64,000 nucleotides of DNA. Source: Bryocella elongata. GTDB lineage: Bacteria; Acidobacteriota; Terriglobia; Terriglobales; Acidobacteriaceae. The stretch is from positions 310,001 through 374,000 of the forward strand of contig NZ_FNVA01000003.1 of the NCBI RefSeq assembly GCF_900108185.1. The letters are read 5' to 3'. Each line of letters opens with the position of its first letter. Position 1 is the stretch's first letter. Below are positions 45,301 through 52,955 of this stretch, one piece after another. A program made the translations under genes and the position numbers. The notes below the pieces were generated by a model. It did no database searches. It had not been told where the DNA came from and worked only from the letters and a program-made list of their open reading frames with translations.

Positions 45301-46377
45301 GAGGATGGAAGTTGGACGGTACCGACGGGTACCGGTGGCAGCATGACGTGGCCGAGTGCTGCGGGGATCGCGGTGTACGCGGGCGGGAGCGCATGGGGAG
45401 CTTCGCTGACGGCCCCGGCGAGCGCTCTGGTGGGAGTGAGCGATACACAGACACTAACGAACAAGAGCATCGCGGCGAGCGAGGTGAATTCGGGCGTGAT
45501 GGCTGTGGCGCAGGGTGGCAGTGGAACGGGGTCGACGCTTAGCGGAATTCTTCGCGGAGGCAGTCCCTTCTCGGCGGCGGAGCTCAGTGGAGACTGTACG
45601 ACGAATGGATCGAATGCGGTCACATGCGGCAGGATCAATGGCGTGGCGGTTCCGGCACCAACGATCGAGTCGCTCGGCGCGTGGAGCACGAGCGGGACGG
45701 CGGTCAACAGCGGTGTGCCGATCTTGTCGAACGGTACGCAGCTTGCCTTGACGGATGCAGCGAGCACCACTGCGTCTCGCCTGGTATTTGTGACTTCGAC
45801 CAATGCGGCCAGCACCCTTTCAGACCTCGCGACGACGGGTATTCCGGCCGGGTATGGATGCTTCGTGACGCGGGTGTATGCGGGTGTCACCGGCAAATAC
45901 AGCGGGATGGCCGATTGTTCCGTGAACACGACAAGCGGTGGCCGCGTGATCTATACGAGCACAAACGAGTCTCTGGGCGCCGAGTCGTGGTCGTTTGTCT
46001 CGGGTATTGCGGGATCTGCGATTCAATTCAATTCTCTGATTTCGTCGAACAGCAGCATCTACGGCCAGTTTGCCCAGGGCGCCTCCGGGACCTCGATGAC
46101 GGCTTCACGGAACGCTGCGGATGGTTACGCAGCCCTGACGGTGACCAATGGGAGTTCGTCGAGCACAGGCGATGTGTTGGATCTGAAGAATTCGACCGGG
46201 CTTGTTGCGGCTTTCACCCAGCAAGGAGCACTGATTCAAACGCCTTCAGGGACGAAGCCGACGTGCGCGACGGCAATCGAAGGGGAGTTCTGGTACACGA
46301 AGGGCTCGGCGTCGGTGAACGGGAGCTTACAGGTGTGCCAGAACCAGTCGGGCACGTACACGTGGGTGACGCACTAG
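42346..46377 (+). CDS. secreted phage-tail-fibre-like protein
   Basis: 1,343 residues, Gly/Ser/Thr/Ala-rich. Residues 1-28 form a signal peptide (RGLTLVGLVLVWMAGTLA, then AIAQ). The N-terminal region resembles phage fibre attachment domains (DTVYRADGTPASGTV, VSKAYVDNAVAAAL, ADKNYVDENVGAL). Middle parts have parallel-beta repeats, and one block resembles Ig-like/bacterial adhesin text (VNGLTLTVSGATDSSYNGSY). The C-terminal third contains phage-tail-like repeats (RYLREDGSW, TQTLTNKSI, AQGGSGTGS). A signal peptide is unusual for a phage fibre. It may be an exported adhesin recruited from a fibre, or a fibre assembled outside. The terminase gene starts 20 bp downstream. Confidence 0.7.
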   Translation: MMRAVVRGLTLVGLVLVWMAGTLAAIAQAPATTVQDTVYRADGTPASGTVSISWGAFTTTGGTAVAAGSTTVTLSAAGLLSVSLVPNANSTPMGNYYTAIFHLNDGSTSRQYWVVPYAVAGAGPAKLAAISNSVLPTTVAMQTVSKAYVDNAVAAALTGTPADSSPYVLKAGDAMTGPLVLPADPVSANQAADKNYVDENVGALAAGLGQKVSVLPAATQVVTQPAGTQLQVNDLNGELYASQYVNGGGNNGIANALGSSNCTGGCTVEVEPTYASGEIPSASVFASETQVIDHRQGATAQTSLNPLPVGSNEVAATSGVELETLSAPQFQVLRPGAVGMDARNVVLSNIAISGGSNQSPQDVETPPYFKSTYGVLKLTGVYNTQGQHVQSGNEMSCYSVGDCLAGGQFILSSGGYRDEADEGTHPFDLQVEEDTNVFTGTCQTGCTTGSTSVQVQAATGGGTEGDGRFLIDKNASKTITTGQIVSGSKTILGIATFSGTSFPVSTFLQTSQAATSQVRNLAPGTVTLSIATTGVPSGFATNTAAVASSGVTCVADVVHNGQEFPNFEMANYSVVDGTHVQLTLAKVHNTGAVLAVGGLCGYGLEQTADTVNGIRQLFPVVGSINATSLYYADGNTPIVGSSTSAISYSTSGYVNYTGTLTTLVRNANVVTATTAGNLPVDVNGLTLTVSGATDSSYNGSYVVTTTGPNTFTYANVGANSTTTGGTVVVQNGGFVLYPMAEVVSVLDPAANAVDGLLTLGPNTAPWASGDAVEEPHYYQQLVAPDTEIITQYVPKPLQYSSAGKFYGGTVGPGVRGWEITNGAPASAYLGGGGTHLPPDDAFNVSGVWSNDFELIAGTTDVLKVNCNLHGCNRWDSTYALMDLQSQVGRDLLYYSPQSDTLQWNLAGQLYTMSPASMTVPTLNATTLNANTVNATTLTGSLGAGSITSGTIAAARLPVFGPSGSSHAVGAVPDPGATAGSTRYLREDGSWTVPTGTGGSMTWPSAAGIAVYAGGSAWGASLTAPASALVGVSDTQTLTNKSIAASEVNSGVMAVAQGGSGTGSTLSGILRGGSPFSAAELSGDCTTNGSNAVTCGRINGVAVPAPTIESLGAWSTSGTAVNSGVPILSNGTQLALTDAASTTASRLVFVTSTNAASTLSDLATTGIPAGYGCFVTRVYAGVTGKYSGMADCSVNTTSGGRVIYTSTNESLGAESWSFVSGIAGSAIQFNSLISSNSSIYGQFAQGASGTSMTASRNAADGYAALTVTNGSSSSTGDVLDLKNSTGLVAAFTQQGALIQTPSGTKPTCATAIEGEFWYTKGSASVNGSLQVCQNQSGTYTWVTH

Positions 46378-46397
46378 ACGAGTGGGAAGCAAGGGAG

Positions 46398-47978
46398 ATG
46401 CCAGACGGTCCGGAGGAGAAGGCTGGAGGCGGCGCGGGCGCAGAGGTCGGCGAACGCGTCGCGCCGGGTCTGAGAAGCAGAGCGCGGAGGAAGCCTCGAA
46501 CGGAGTTAGAGGCGCTCGTCGCGCTTGGGAAGAGGATCGAACAAGGGCCCAGGGCGCTGATCCGAATTGCGGAGCGCTGGCTGCTGGTGCGAGGAAGATC
46601 CGGCGAGCTCATGCGATTGCGTGCCAATGCAGCGCAGCGGAGCTTCGAAGAGCGGCGCGGGCGGCAGAACATTGTGCTGAAGGCCCGGCAGATGGGAGTC
46701 ACGACGTGGATTGCGGGGAGGTTCTTCCTGCGCACGGTGACACGGCCGGGGTCTTTGACGATGGTGGTCGCGCAGAACAGGGACGCAGCGGAAGCCATCT
46801 TCAAGACGGTACACCGGATGTGGGAGGGGCTTCCCGAGGACCTGCGCGAAGGTCCGCTGCGCCGGAGCCACGCAAGCGCCGGCCGGATGGTGTTTCCGGA
46901 GCTGGACAGCGAGATGTGCGTGGGCAGTGCAAGCGACTCGAATGCGGGAAGAGGTGTGAGTCTCACGAACCTGCTGTGCAGCGAGGTGAGCCGGTGGCCG
47001 GGAGACGCGGTGGGCACATTGGCGGGGCTGAGGGCGGCACTGGCTCCGGATGGAGAGATGGTGCTGGAGAGCACGCCGAATGGAGCGTACGGGGCGTTCT
47101 ATGAGGAGTGGATGTCGGGGGTAGATGAATGCGGAGCCGTCGGGGACGTTGTGCGGCACTTCTTCCCGTGGTGGATGGAGGAGCGATATGTGGGACCTGA
47201 GGTTGAGCGGGCAGCGATGCGGGATGAGGAGCTCGCGCTTGTGACGATGTTTGGGTTGAGCGGAGCGCAGATCGGGTACCGGAGGGGGCTGGAGAAGAGC
47301 TTCGGGGTGCTGCGATCGCAGGAGTATGCAGAGGACGCGGTGAGCTGCTTTCGGGCAAGTGATCACTGCTGCTTCGATGTGGCCGCGTTGGAGAGCCGAT
47401 TGGGTGAAGTGCAAGAGCCACGTGAGCGGAGACGAGGCGGAGCGCTGTGGGTGTTTCTGCCCGCGATGCCGAGGCGTGAGTACATCGTTGCGGTGGACAC
47501 GGCTGGTGGCGGAGTCCACGGGGACTTCTCCGCGGTGCAGGTGATCGAGCGGAGCACGGGGCTGCAATGTGCGGAGCTGCGCGAACGGCTGGGACCGGCC
47601 GAGACGGCGAGGGTCGCTGCGGACCTAGCGAGGGAATACGGTGGTGCGGTGGTGGTTGTGGAGCGAAATAACCATGGGAGTGCGGTGCTTGCGTATCTGG
47701 AGACCAGGGAGCGATATGCGCGGGTGTATGAGAGCGGTGGGCAGGCTGGGTGGCTGACGAGCGCTGCGACGCGGCCCGAGATGATTGCGCGTATGAGGGT
47801 ACTGTTGGAGGAGTCGGCCGAGAGGTTCCTGAGCAGGAGGCTGTTGGAGGAGTGCCGGACGTTTACAGCGGGGACTGGTGGCCGGTACGGTGCGGCTGCG
47901 GGATCCCATGATGACCTGGTGATGGCGATGGGGATCGCGCAGACGGTGCGGGAAGAGTTGATCAGCGCTGCTCGGTAG
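46398..47978 (+). CDS. phage terminase large subunit-like protein
   Basis: 526 residues from ATG 46398 (GGGAG immediately upstream). The ATPase region has IVLKARQMGVTTWIAGRFFL in the Walker A-like position, LTMVVAQNRDAAEAIFK, and a Walker B-like VSLTNLLCSEVSRWPG, with GEMVLESTPNGAYG as coupling motif. The C-terminal RNase-H-like nuclease shows EYIVAVDTAGGGVHGDFSAV, VVVVERNNHGSAVLAYL and SHDDLVMAMGIA with the metal-binding Asp residues. This is the DNA-packaging motor. The GVTT variant of GKT/S-type Walker A is common among terminases. Both domains appear intact, so packaging ability could be retained. Confidence 0.85.
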   Translation: MPDGPEEKAGGGAGAEVGERVAPGLRSRARRKPRTELEALVALGKRIEQGPRALIRIAERWLLVRGRSGELMRLRANAAQRSFEERRGRQNIVLKARQMGVTTWIAGRFFLRTVTRPGSLTMVVAQNRDAAEAIFKTVHRMWEGLPEDLREGPLRRSHASAGRMVFPELDSEMCVGSASDSNAGRGVSLTNLLCSEVSRWPGDAVGTLAGLRAALAPDGEMVLESTPNGAYGAFYEEWMSGVDECGAVGDVVRHFFPWWMEERYVGPEVERAAMRDEELALVTMFGLSGAQIGYRRGLEKSFGVLRSQEYAEDAVSCFRASDHCCFDVAALESRLGEVQEPRERRRGGALWVFLPAMPRREYIVAVDTAGGGVHGDFSAVQVIERSTGLQCAELRERLGPAETARVAADLAREYGGAVVVVERNNHGSAVLAYLETRERYARVYESGGQAGWLTSAATRPEMIARMRVLLEESAERFLSRRLLEECRTFTAGTGGRYGAAAGSHDDLVMAMGIAQTVREELISAAR

Positions 47979-48148
47979 GTGTTGTGCAGGGCAGGGCCTC
48001 GCGCCGCCGGTTCCGCCGACAGCGGGAGGAAGGTTGTGGCGGGTTCCGGGCTGCGGGTCGCGGGTTCCGGGGCCAGATGCAGTTGCGGGAGAGGGATGGG
48101 TTAGACTCGTCGCCAGTAGAGCCCATGTTGAGAAGGTGAGGGCGGGGA

Positions 48149-49015
48149 TTGGCGCTGACGGCGGTGCAGGCAGTGCAGCGGATGCGGGGCGGGGCGCAGA
48201 GTCAGTTGATGCTGTGCGACGACGGTCTGCTGTGGGTGGTGAAGTTCCAGAACAATCCGCAGCATGTGCGGGTGCTGGCGAACGAGTTGCTGGCGACACG
48301 GATTGCGGAGGTCCTGGGCTTGAGTGTGCCGAAGACCGAGGTGGTCGAGGTGAGCCCGTGGCTGGTGGAGAAGAGTCCGCAGCTGAGAGTGCAGGGTGCT
48401 CGCGGGGCGTGGGAGAGCTGCTCGGCGGGGCTGCAGTTCGGGAGCCAGTTTGTGGGTGGGCTCATGCCGGGGCAGGTGGTCGACTATTTGCCGGAGTCGC
48501 AGCTGACCGAGGTGAGAAATCTGGGCGAGTTTGCCGGCATGTTGCTGGTGGACAAGTGGACGGGGAACTGCAACGGGCGACAGGCGGTCTTTGAGAGGCG
48601 GGTGCGGGAGCGCAGGTACCGCGCGGTGTTCATCGACCAGGGATTTTGCTTCAATGCGGGGGAGTGGACGTTTCCAGATTCGCCGCTGCGTGGGGTATAT
48701 GCGCGGAACCTGGTGTACGCGGGCGTGCGCGGCTGGGAGAGCTTTGAGCCGTGGGTGGCTGCGATCGAAGGATTTGCGGGCGAGAAGCTGTGGGAGATTG
48801 CGGAGATGGTGCCGCCGGAGTGGTATGGCGGGGACGTCGGTGAGATAGAACGGCTGGTGGAGATGCTGTTGAAGCGGCGCAGCCGGGTGCGGGAGCTGGT
48901 GGAGGCGTTTCGGGTGTCGGATCGGGAGCCGTTTCCGTATTGGGGAAGGACAAGTGCCGAAGTGAGAGCGGGGCGTGTCGTGCAGCAGAGTGCGGGGCCG
49001 CGACTTTTGATGTGA
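48149..49015 (+). CDS. HipA-like kinase-domain protein
   Basis: 288 residues; TTG 48149 is the likely start. The central part resembles the HipA-2-like family: LLWVVKFQNNPQHVRVLANEL (ATP-lysine strand), NLGEFAGMLLVDKWTGNCNG (catalytic-loop position with D/K/N residues) and YRAVFIDQGFCFNAG (the Mg-binding Asp in the DFG-like position). HipA proteins are Ser/Thr kinases acting as toxins. Here the partner is the DUF3037 gene downstream rather than HipB. It lies between terminase and portal genes, a usual place for accessory (moron) genes. Confidence 0.75.
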   Translation: MALTAVQAVQRMRGGAQSQLMLCDDGLLWVVKFQNNPQHVRVLANELLATRIAEVLGLSVPKTEVVEVSPWLVEKSPQLRVQGARGAWESCSAGLQFGSQFVGGLMPGQVVDYLPESQLTEVRNLGEFAGMLLVDKWTGNCNGRQAVFERRVRERRYRAVFIDQGFCFNAGEWTFPDSPLRGVYARNLVYAGVRGWESFEPWVAAIEGFAGEKLWEIAEMVPPEWYGGDVGEIERLVEMLLKRRSRVRELVEAFRVSDREPFPYWGRTSAEVRAGRVVQQSAGPRLLM

Positions 49016-49108
49016 TGTCGAAGAATCCGCGAGAACAGTGAAACTGGGTTGCGGGGCCTGGCTGAGAGCGGCGATGGTTCGGTTTGGCGGGCAAGTTGCA
49101 GAGTAGGG

Positions 49109-49933
49109 ATGTGGAGGCGGGATTTGGCGGAGCGGCTGCGGTGCGAGTTTGCCCTGATCCGGTATGTGCCGGATGTGGTGAAGGGCGAATTCACGAACAT
49201 CGGCGTGGTGCTGCGGGGTGAAGACGCGATCGCGGAGGTGCGTTTCACGCGTGACTGGAGCCGCGTGCGATGCCTGGATCCCGGAGCCGATGTGGAGATG
49301 CTGGAATCGCTGGAGACGGAGATTGCCGAGCGGCTCCGCGGCGGGGATGTTGGAGCAGTGAAGCCGGTGCTGACGGTGCTGGAGGACTCGCTTTCGAACA
49401 GCGTGCAGATGAGCGAGATGCGAGGGACGCTCGCGGAGAGCTTGCCGGCCGAGATGGATGCCTTGATGCGCTTGTATGTGGAGCCGCTGAAGGTTGCGGA
49501 GCGGGCGCGAAGGTTGTCGGGACGAGCCGCGATCGTAGGGCAGATGCGCGAGCAGTTCGAGCGGGCGGGCGTTTGGCGGCTGATGCGGAAGCGGATTCGC
49601 GCGGCGGACTATACGCAGGCCGGAGACCCGCTCAGGCTGGACTGCGGTTACAGGAACGGCGTGGTGAAGATGTTCCAGGCGGTGTCACTGGATGCGGATG
49701 TGGAAGGGGCGAAGGGGCTGGCTTACTCCGCAGAAGCGTTGCGAGAGGGAGTCAAGCGGACTGAGCTGCTGGAGATGGAGTTGACGGCGATTGTGGAGCC
49801 GATTTCGGTGGTGGGCGATGAGGAGCAGTACCGCTTTGGGGTGCGGGCGATGGAGCGTGAGTCGATCCGGGTGATGACGGTAGGGGACCTGGAGAGGATT
49901 GCGGCGACGGCGCGGCGGGAGCTGCGGGTATAG
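49109..49933 (+). CDS. DUF3037 protein, partner of the HipA-like protein
   Basis: 274 residues from ATG 49109 (GTAGGG upstream; a start at 49049 is possible). The DUF3037 signature is CEFALIRYVPDVVKGEFTNI then GVVLRGEDAIAEVRFT at the N-terminus. A helical middle part includes EMDALMRLYVEPLKVAERARRL. The C-terminus has a beta/alpha segment ending ELRV. As I recall, DUF3037 genes often sit next to HipA-like genes. The biochemical role is unknown; an antitoxin or kinase-regulating partner is a reasonable guess. Confidence 0.72.
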   Translation: MWRRDLAERLRCEFALIRYVPDVVKGEFTNIGVVLRGEDAIAEVRFTRDWSRVRCLDPGADVEMLESLETEIAERLRGGDVGAVKPVLTVLEDSLSNSVQMSEMRGTLAESLPAEMDALMRLYVEPLKVAERARRLSGRAAIVGQMREQFERAGVWRLMRKRIRAADYTQAGDPLRLDCGYRNGVVKMFQAVSLDADVEGAKGLAYSAEALREGVKRTELLEMELTAIVEPISVVGDEEQYRFGVRAMERESIRVMTVGDLERIAATARRELRV

Positions 49934-49994
49934 GCTCTGCGGGTGGCGGGTTCTGGCTCATGCTTCGCAGCTTGCAAGGTGCTGGAGAACAGGG

Positions 49995-50054
49995 GCTGTA
50001 GAGGGGCGAGGTCTCCAGGTTGGCAGGGGTGAGGTTGCTGGTTTCAGCTCTGTT
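49995..50054 (+). repeat. GCTGTAGAGG-family dispersed repeat
   Basis: GCTGTAGAGGGGCGAGGTCT, ccaggttggcaggggtgagg. The 3' half of the repeat is replaced by the heptamer array that follows. Confidence 0.75.
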
Positions 50055-50117
50055 GGGCAACGGGCAACGGGCAACGGGCAACGGGCAACGGGCAACGGGC
50101 AACGGGCAACGGGCAAC
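50055..50117. repeat. GGGCAAC tandem heptamer, nine copies
   Basis: Nine perfect consecutive GGGCAAC units, then AAGCAATGAGCC as decayed units. It is in the leader region of the portal gene, before a terminator-like hairpin. Confidence 0.95.
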
Positions 50118-50152
50118 AAGCAATGAGCCATTGAGGTTTGAGGGATGAGATG

Positions 50153-50182
50153 GGGGCGCGAGCGATCGCGTCCCTTTTGTTT
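50153..50182 (+). terminator. terminator-like hairpin before the portal gene
   Basis: GGGGCGCGA-GCGA-TCGCGTCCC (one G-T pair), then TTTTGTTT. The next bases are the portal RBS GGAGGA, so the T-run abuts the Shine-Dalgarno sequence. Confidence 0.8.
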
Positions 50183-50192
50183 GGAGGAAGCG

Positions 50193-51431
50193 ATGGGATT
50201 GAAGCAGGTGTGGGAGTGGGCAGCCGGTATCGATGCAGCGCAGGGAGAGCGGAAGACGACGTCGACGCCGCTGGGGCTGAACTCGATCTTTGCGCCCTTC
50301 CGAGGGAACGGAATTCAGAACATGCCGCCGAGGCCGACGGCGGCGAACCTGCGTCGGTTTGCGGAGACGCCGGTGGCGAGGCGGGCGATCAATGCGGTGA
50401 AGGACCGCATTGCCTGCATGGACTGGCGGATCGAAGCGAAGCCGGGAGCTGGAGCGGATGAGGCGGGGGACCGGGCGGAGAGGATCGCGGCGCTGTGGAG
50501 GTCGCTGGAGGCGCCGAACGAGGGGGACAGCTTTCGCACACTGATCGAGCAGGTGATTGAGGACACGCTGGTGGGTGGCTGGGGTGCGGCGGAGATTGAG
50601 CTGACGGGCGATGCGCGGAGGCCGGTGCGGTTGTACCCAGTGGATGGGGCGTCGATCCAGGTGAACCCGAAGTGGAGCGGCGACCCGGAGGACCCGCGGT
50701 ATGCGCAGGTGACGGGCAAGGCTGGCAAGGACGCGAGCCTGACGCTGCTGGACAGCGAGTTGATGTACGTACGGCTCAACCCGCGGTCGCACTCGCTGTT
50801 TGGGCTGGGGAAGCTGGAGGTGGCGTTCGAGACGATCTCGCAGTTTCTCAGCGCGAACCGCTATGCGAGCCGGGTGGCTTCGCACTCGGTGATGCAGTTT
50901 GCGATCTGGGTGAACGAGAGGACGCCGGAGCAGCAGGAACGACTGATCCGCTGGTGGGAAGACGAGATCGAAGGCACCGGCAAGGTGCCGTTTCTGAGCT
51001 CGGAGCAGAAGCCGGAGGTGTTGCGATTCAACGGTGGTAGCGAGGCGGAGCTGCATCTTGGCTGGCAACAGTTCCTGGTGGGGATGATTGCGAATGCGTT
51101 CGACCTGCCGGCGATGATGCTGGGCGCGGAGCAAGGCGTCAATCGAGCGACGGCGCAGGAGCTGGCGAACGAGGCGTTTCAGAACGCCGTGGTGCCGGTG
51201 GCACGGTTGATCGCGGAGCACATTACGCGGGATGTGATTGCGAAGCGGCTGGGTTGGGAGGATCTCCGTTTCTGCTGGAGTGACCTGGACGGAAGGGATC
51301 CACTGACGGAGTTGCAGGTGCAGATGGAGCTGCTGAAGAACGGTGTGTTGAGTGTGGGAGAGGTTCGGGAGATGCGTGGGCTGGGGATGATGCCGTTGGT
51401 CGAGCCGGGTTCTGCTACGACGAATGTTTGA
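50193..51431 (+). CDS. phage portal protein (DUF935/SPP1-like)
   Basis: 412 residues from ATG 50193, with GGAGGA 4 nt upstream; an in-frame start at 50145 lies before the terminator hairpin and is rejected. Marks: VARRAINAVKDRIACMDWRI, ALWRSLEAPNEGDSFRTLIE, DTLVGGWGAAEIEL, LMYVRLNPRSHSLFGLGKLE, and LGWQQFLVGMIANAFDLPAM near the end, which matches portal proteins where DxPxxxLG/MLG precedes ATAQE-like text (NRATAQELANEAF). The portal forms the dodecameric ring for DNA entry and tail joining. Length is normal. Confidence 0.87.
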   Translation: MGLKQVWEWAAGIDAAQGERKTTSTPLGLNSIFAPFRGNGIQNMPPRPTAANLRRFAETPVARRAINAVKDRIACMDWRIEAKPGAGADEAGDRAERIAALWRSLEAPNEGDSFRTLIEQVIEDTLVGGWGAAEIELTGDARRPVRLYPVDGASIQVNPKWSGDPEDPRYAQVTGKAGKDASLTLLDSELMYVRLNPRSHSLFGLGKLEVAFETISQFLSANRYASRVASHSVMQFAIWVNERTPEQQERLIRWWEDEIEGTGKVPFLSSEQKPEVLRFNGGSEAELHLGWQQFLVGMIANAFDLPAMMLGAEQGVNRATAQELANEAFQNAVVPVARLIAEHITRDVIAKRLGWEDLRFCWSDLDGRDPLTELQVQMELLKNGVLSVGEVREMRGLGMMPLVEPGSATTNV

Positions 51432-51491
51432 TCGCGTTCAGGGTTGCGGGTTTTAAGCTTCGAGTTGGCCAGTTTCCAGATGCCAGTTGGG

Positions 51492-52148
51492 ATGGAGGGG
51501 GTGGATGTGGAGGATGTGAGCCGGTTCCGGCGGTGTTTGCGGGAGGCGCGAGTGGTTTCGATGCAGGCGATGGCGGTGGACTTCCCGGAGGTCGTGGGTC
51601 ATCCCAACCGGTTGCCGTTTGAGGGTTGTCTGACGGTGGTGGATGAGGCGAGCGACAGGGCACCGAATGGGTCGCGAGGGCACCGGGTGATCCTGTCGCG
51701 AGAGGCGGCGCGGGAGGCATTGCCAAGTCTGCTGGGGATGGCGGTGGACTACAAGGCGGGATGGGATGGGCACAATGCGCGGCAGAAGTGCGGGATCATA
51801 ACGTCGGCTCACCTGGAGCCGGAGGGGGAAGGCAGGCGGCTACTGGTGAGTGGGTATCTGTTTGCGAGGGACTTTCCTGAGTTCGGTGGCGGAGTACGTT
51901 GCCGGGAAAGGGCCCGGGTGGAGGCAGGAGCTGGCCTGCCAAAGGACGCGGCGATGGGAATGAGCTATGAGCTGGCAGATGCGCATGTCGAGGACATGCG
52001 AGCGCCGGTGTGGCGCCTGACGCGGGCGACGTTTACGGGTGCGGCGATCCTGCTGCGGGAGAAGGCTGCGTACCGGGGAACTTCGTTTCGGGTGGGAAAG
52101 AGCGGTAGCGGCGTGCTGACGCCGGCAACCTGCGGGGCATACCGCTAG
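51492..52148 (+). CDS. putative phage prohead protease or capsid-accessory protein
   Basis: 218 residues from ATG 51492; upstream in-frame ATGs (51444, 51480) fall in a CCAGATGCCAGT spacer tract. Sequence features: FEGCLTVVDEASDRAPNGSR, GHRVILSREAAREALPSLLG, GIITSAHLEPEGEGRRLLVS, then GMSYELADAHVEDM and RATFTGAAILLREKAAY. The last two resemble the S78/U35-type prohead protease pattern around the catalytic region, but I cannot identify a firm His/Ser pair. Its position between portal and capsid supports the call. Confidence 0.6.
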   Translation: MEGVDVEDVSRFRRCLREARVVSMQAMAVDFPEVVGHPNRLPFEGCLTVVDEASDRAPNGSRGHRVILSREAAREALPSLLGMAVDYKAGWDGHNARQKCGIITSAHLEPEGEGRRLLVSGYLFARDFPEFGGGVRCRERARVEAGAGLPKDAAMGMSYELADAHVEDMRAPVWRLTRATFTGAAILLREKAAYRGTSFRVGKSGSGVLTPATCGAYR

Positions 52149-52269
52149 GTCAGATTCCTTCGAGATGTGGGGGCATGGAGAGAGCAGAAAAGCTTCTGTA
52201 CAGCCAGAGAGGTCATCGGGCATCAGCGAGGAGGGAATCCTTGCAAGATGACCTGTCGTTGAGAACGGG

Positions 52270-52350
52270 GCTGTAGAGGTGCGAGGTCTCCAGGTCTTGA
52301 GGTGCGAGGAATGGTGTTGAGCTTTGAGGGATCGAGCTGCGAGCGATGGG
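52270..52350 (+). repeat. GCTGTAGAGG-family dispersed repeat
   Basis: GCTGTAGAGGTGCGAGGTCT, ccaggtcttgaggtgcgagg, then tgttgagctttgagggatcg. It ends about 25 bp before the scaffold-like start codon, so it forms part of its leader. Confidence 0.78.
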
Positions 52351-52374
52351 GAACGACAGAGAGATGAGGTTGTG

Positions 52375-52767
52375 ATGGAGGGATGTGTGGTGGAGATGAA
52401 CGAGTTGATGGAGCAGCTGGTGGCGGTGGTGAAGTCGTTGGAGCAGGCAGCGGAGCAGATGGTGCTGCAGCAGGTGGAGCTGAAGGCCGCGGCTGAGGGT
52501 ACAGTGGAGCGCATTGTGGCGACGGTGGAGTCGGCGCGGGAGGCTGAGCTGGCTCGGAAGCTGGAGGAGGCCGAAGCGAAGATTGCGCAGCTGACGGCGT
52601 CGGCGGGAAGGAAGACGGTGTCGGCGGGTACGGCGAACATGCTGGCGAAGCGTGGCGTGGAGCTGGAGCGGGTTGAGGCCGGGGTGCTCGATGCAGCGCT
52701 GGTGGGGTTGAGTGTGGAGCAGCGGATTGCGGTGAAGGCGGAGCTGATGCGGGCGGGGTTGGTTTAG
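52375..52767 (+). CDS. coiled-coil protein, scaffold-like position
   Basis: 130 residues from ATG 52375. Residues 10-85 are a continuous Glu/Ala/Leu/Val-rich helix (EQLVAVVKSLEQAAEQMVLQ, AREAELARKLEEAEAKIAQL), predicted coiled coil. The C-terminal 45 residues (ANMLAKRGVELERVEAGVLD, then LSVEQRIAVKAELM) could bind capsid. Small coiled-coil proteins in this place usually are scaffolding proteins or deltas. The assignment rests on position and composition. Confidence 0.6.
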   Translation: MEGCVVEMNELMEQLVAVVKSLEQAAEQMVLQQVELKAAAEGTVERIVATVESAREAELARKLEEAEAKIAQLTASAGRKTVSAGTANMLAKRGVELERVEAGVLDAALVGLSVEQRIAVKAELMRAGLV

Positions 52768-52775
52768 AGGGAGCG

Positions 52776-52840
52776 GCTTCGCTGTTGGCCGCGTGGTGTG
52801 CGGGTAGCGCCTTGCGTCAGCGGGCTTCGCCCGTTCGCGA
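52776..52840. repeat. TTAGCG hairpin-family repeat
   Basis: GCGGCTTCGCTGTTGGCCGC, gtggtgtgcgggtagcgcc, ttgcgtcagcgggcttcgcc. Confidence 0.65.
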
Positions 52841-52880
52841 GTCAATGCAGAATCTGTTTGGGGATGACAACAAGAAAGGT

Positions 52881-52916
52881 AAAGGCGTGGCCTCTTCGGC
52901 TGCGCCTTTTGTTTTG
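52881..52916 (+). terminator. terminator-like hairpin before the capsid gene
   Basis: AAAGGCGTGGCC / GGCTGCGCCTTT arms around a TCTTC-containing loop, then TGTTTTG, 40 bp before the capsid start. Confidence 0.75.
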
Positions 52917-52955
52917 CGCGCTTGTGCGCGAGAGGAAGAGACACAGGAGATGGGA

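Noticed and set aside
43551..45542. 663-codon open frame within the fibre gene
   Set aside because: Alternate + frame of the fibre-like gene with Arg/Gly/Asp/Cys-rich text. The fibre frame has a signal peptide and recognisable repeats.
50055..50117. CRISPR array
   Set aside because: The units are 7 bp, contiguous and without spacers. No cas genes are present.
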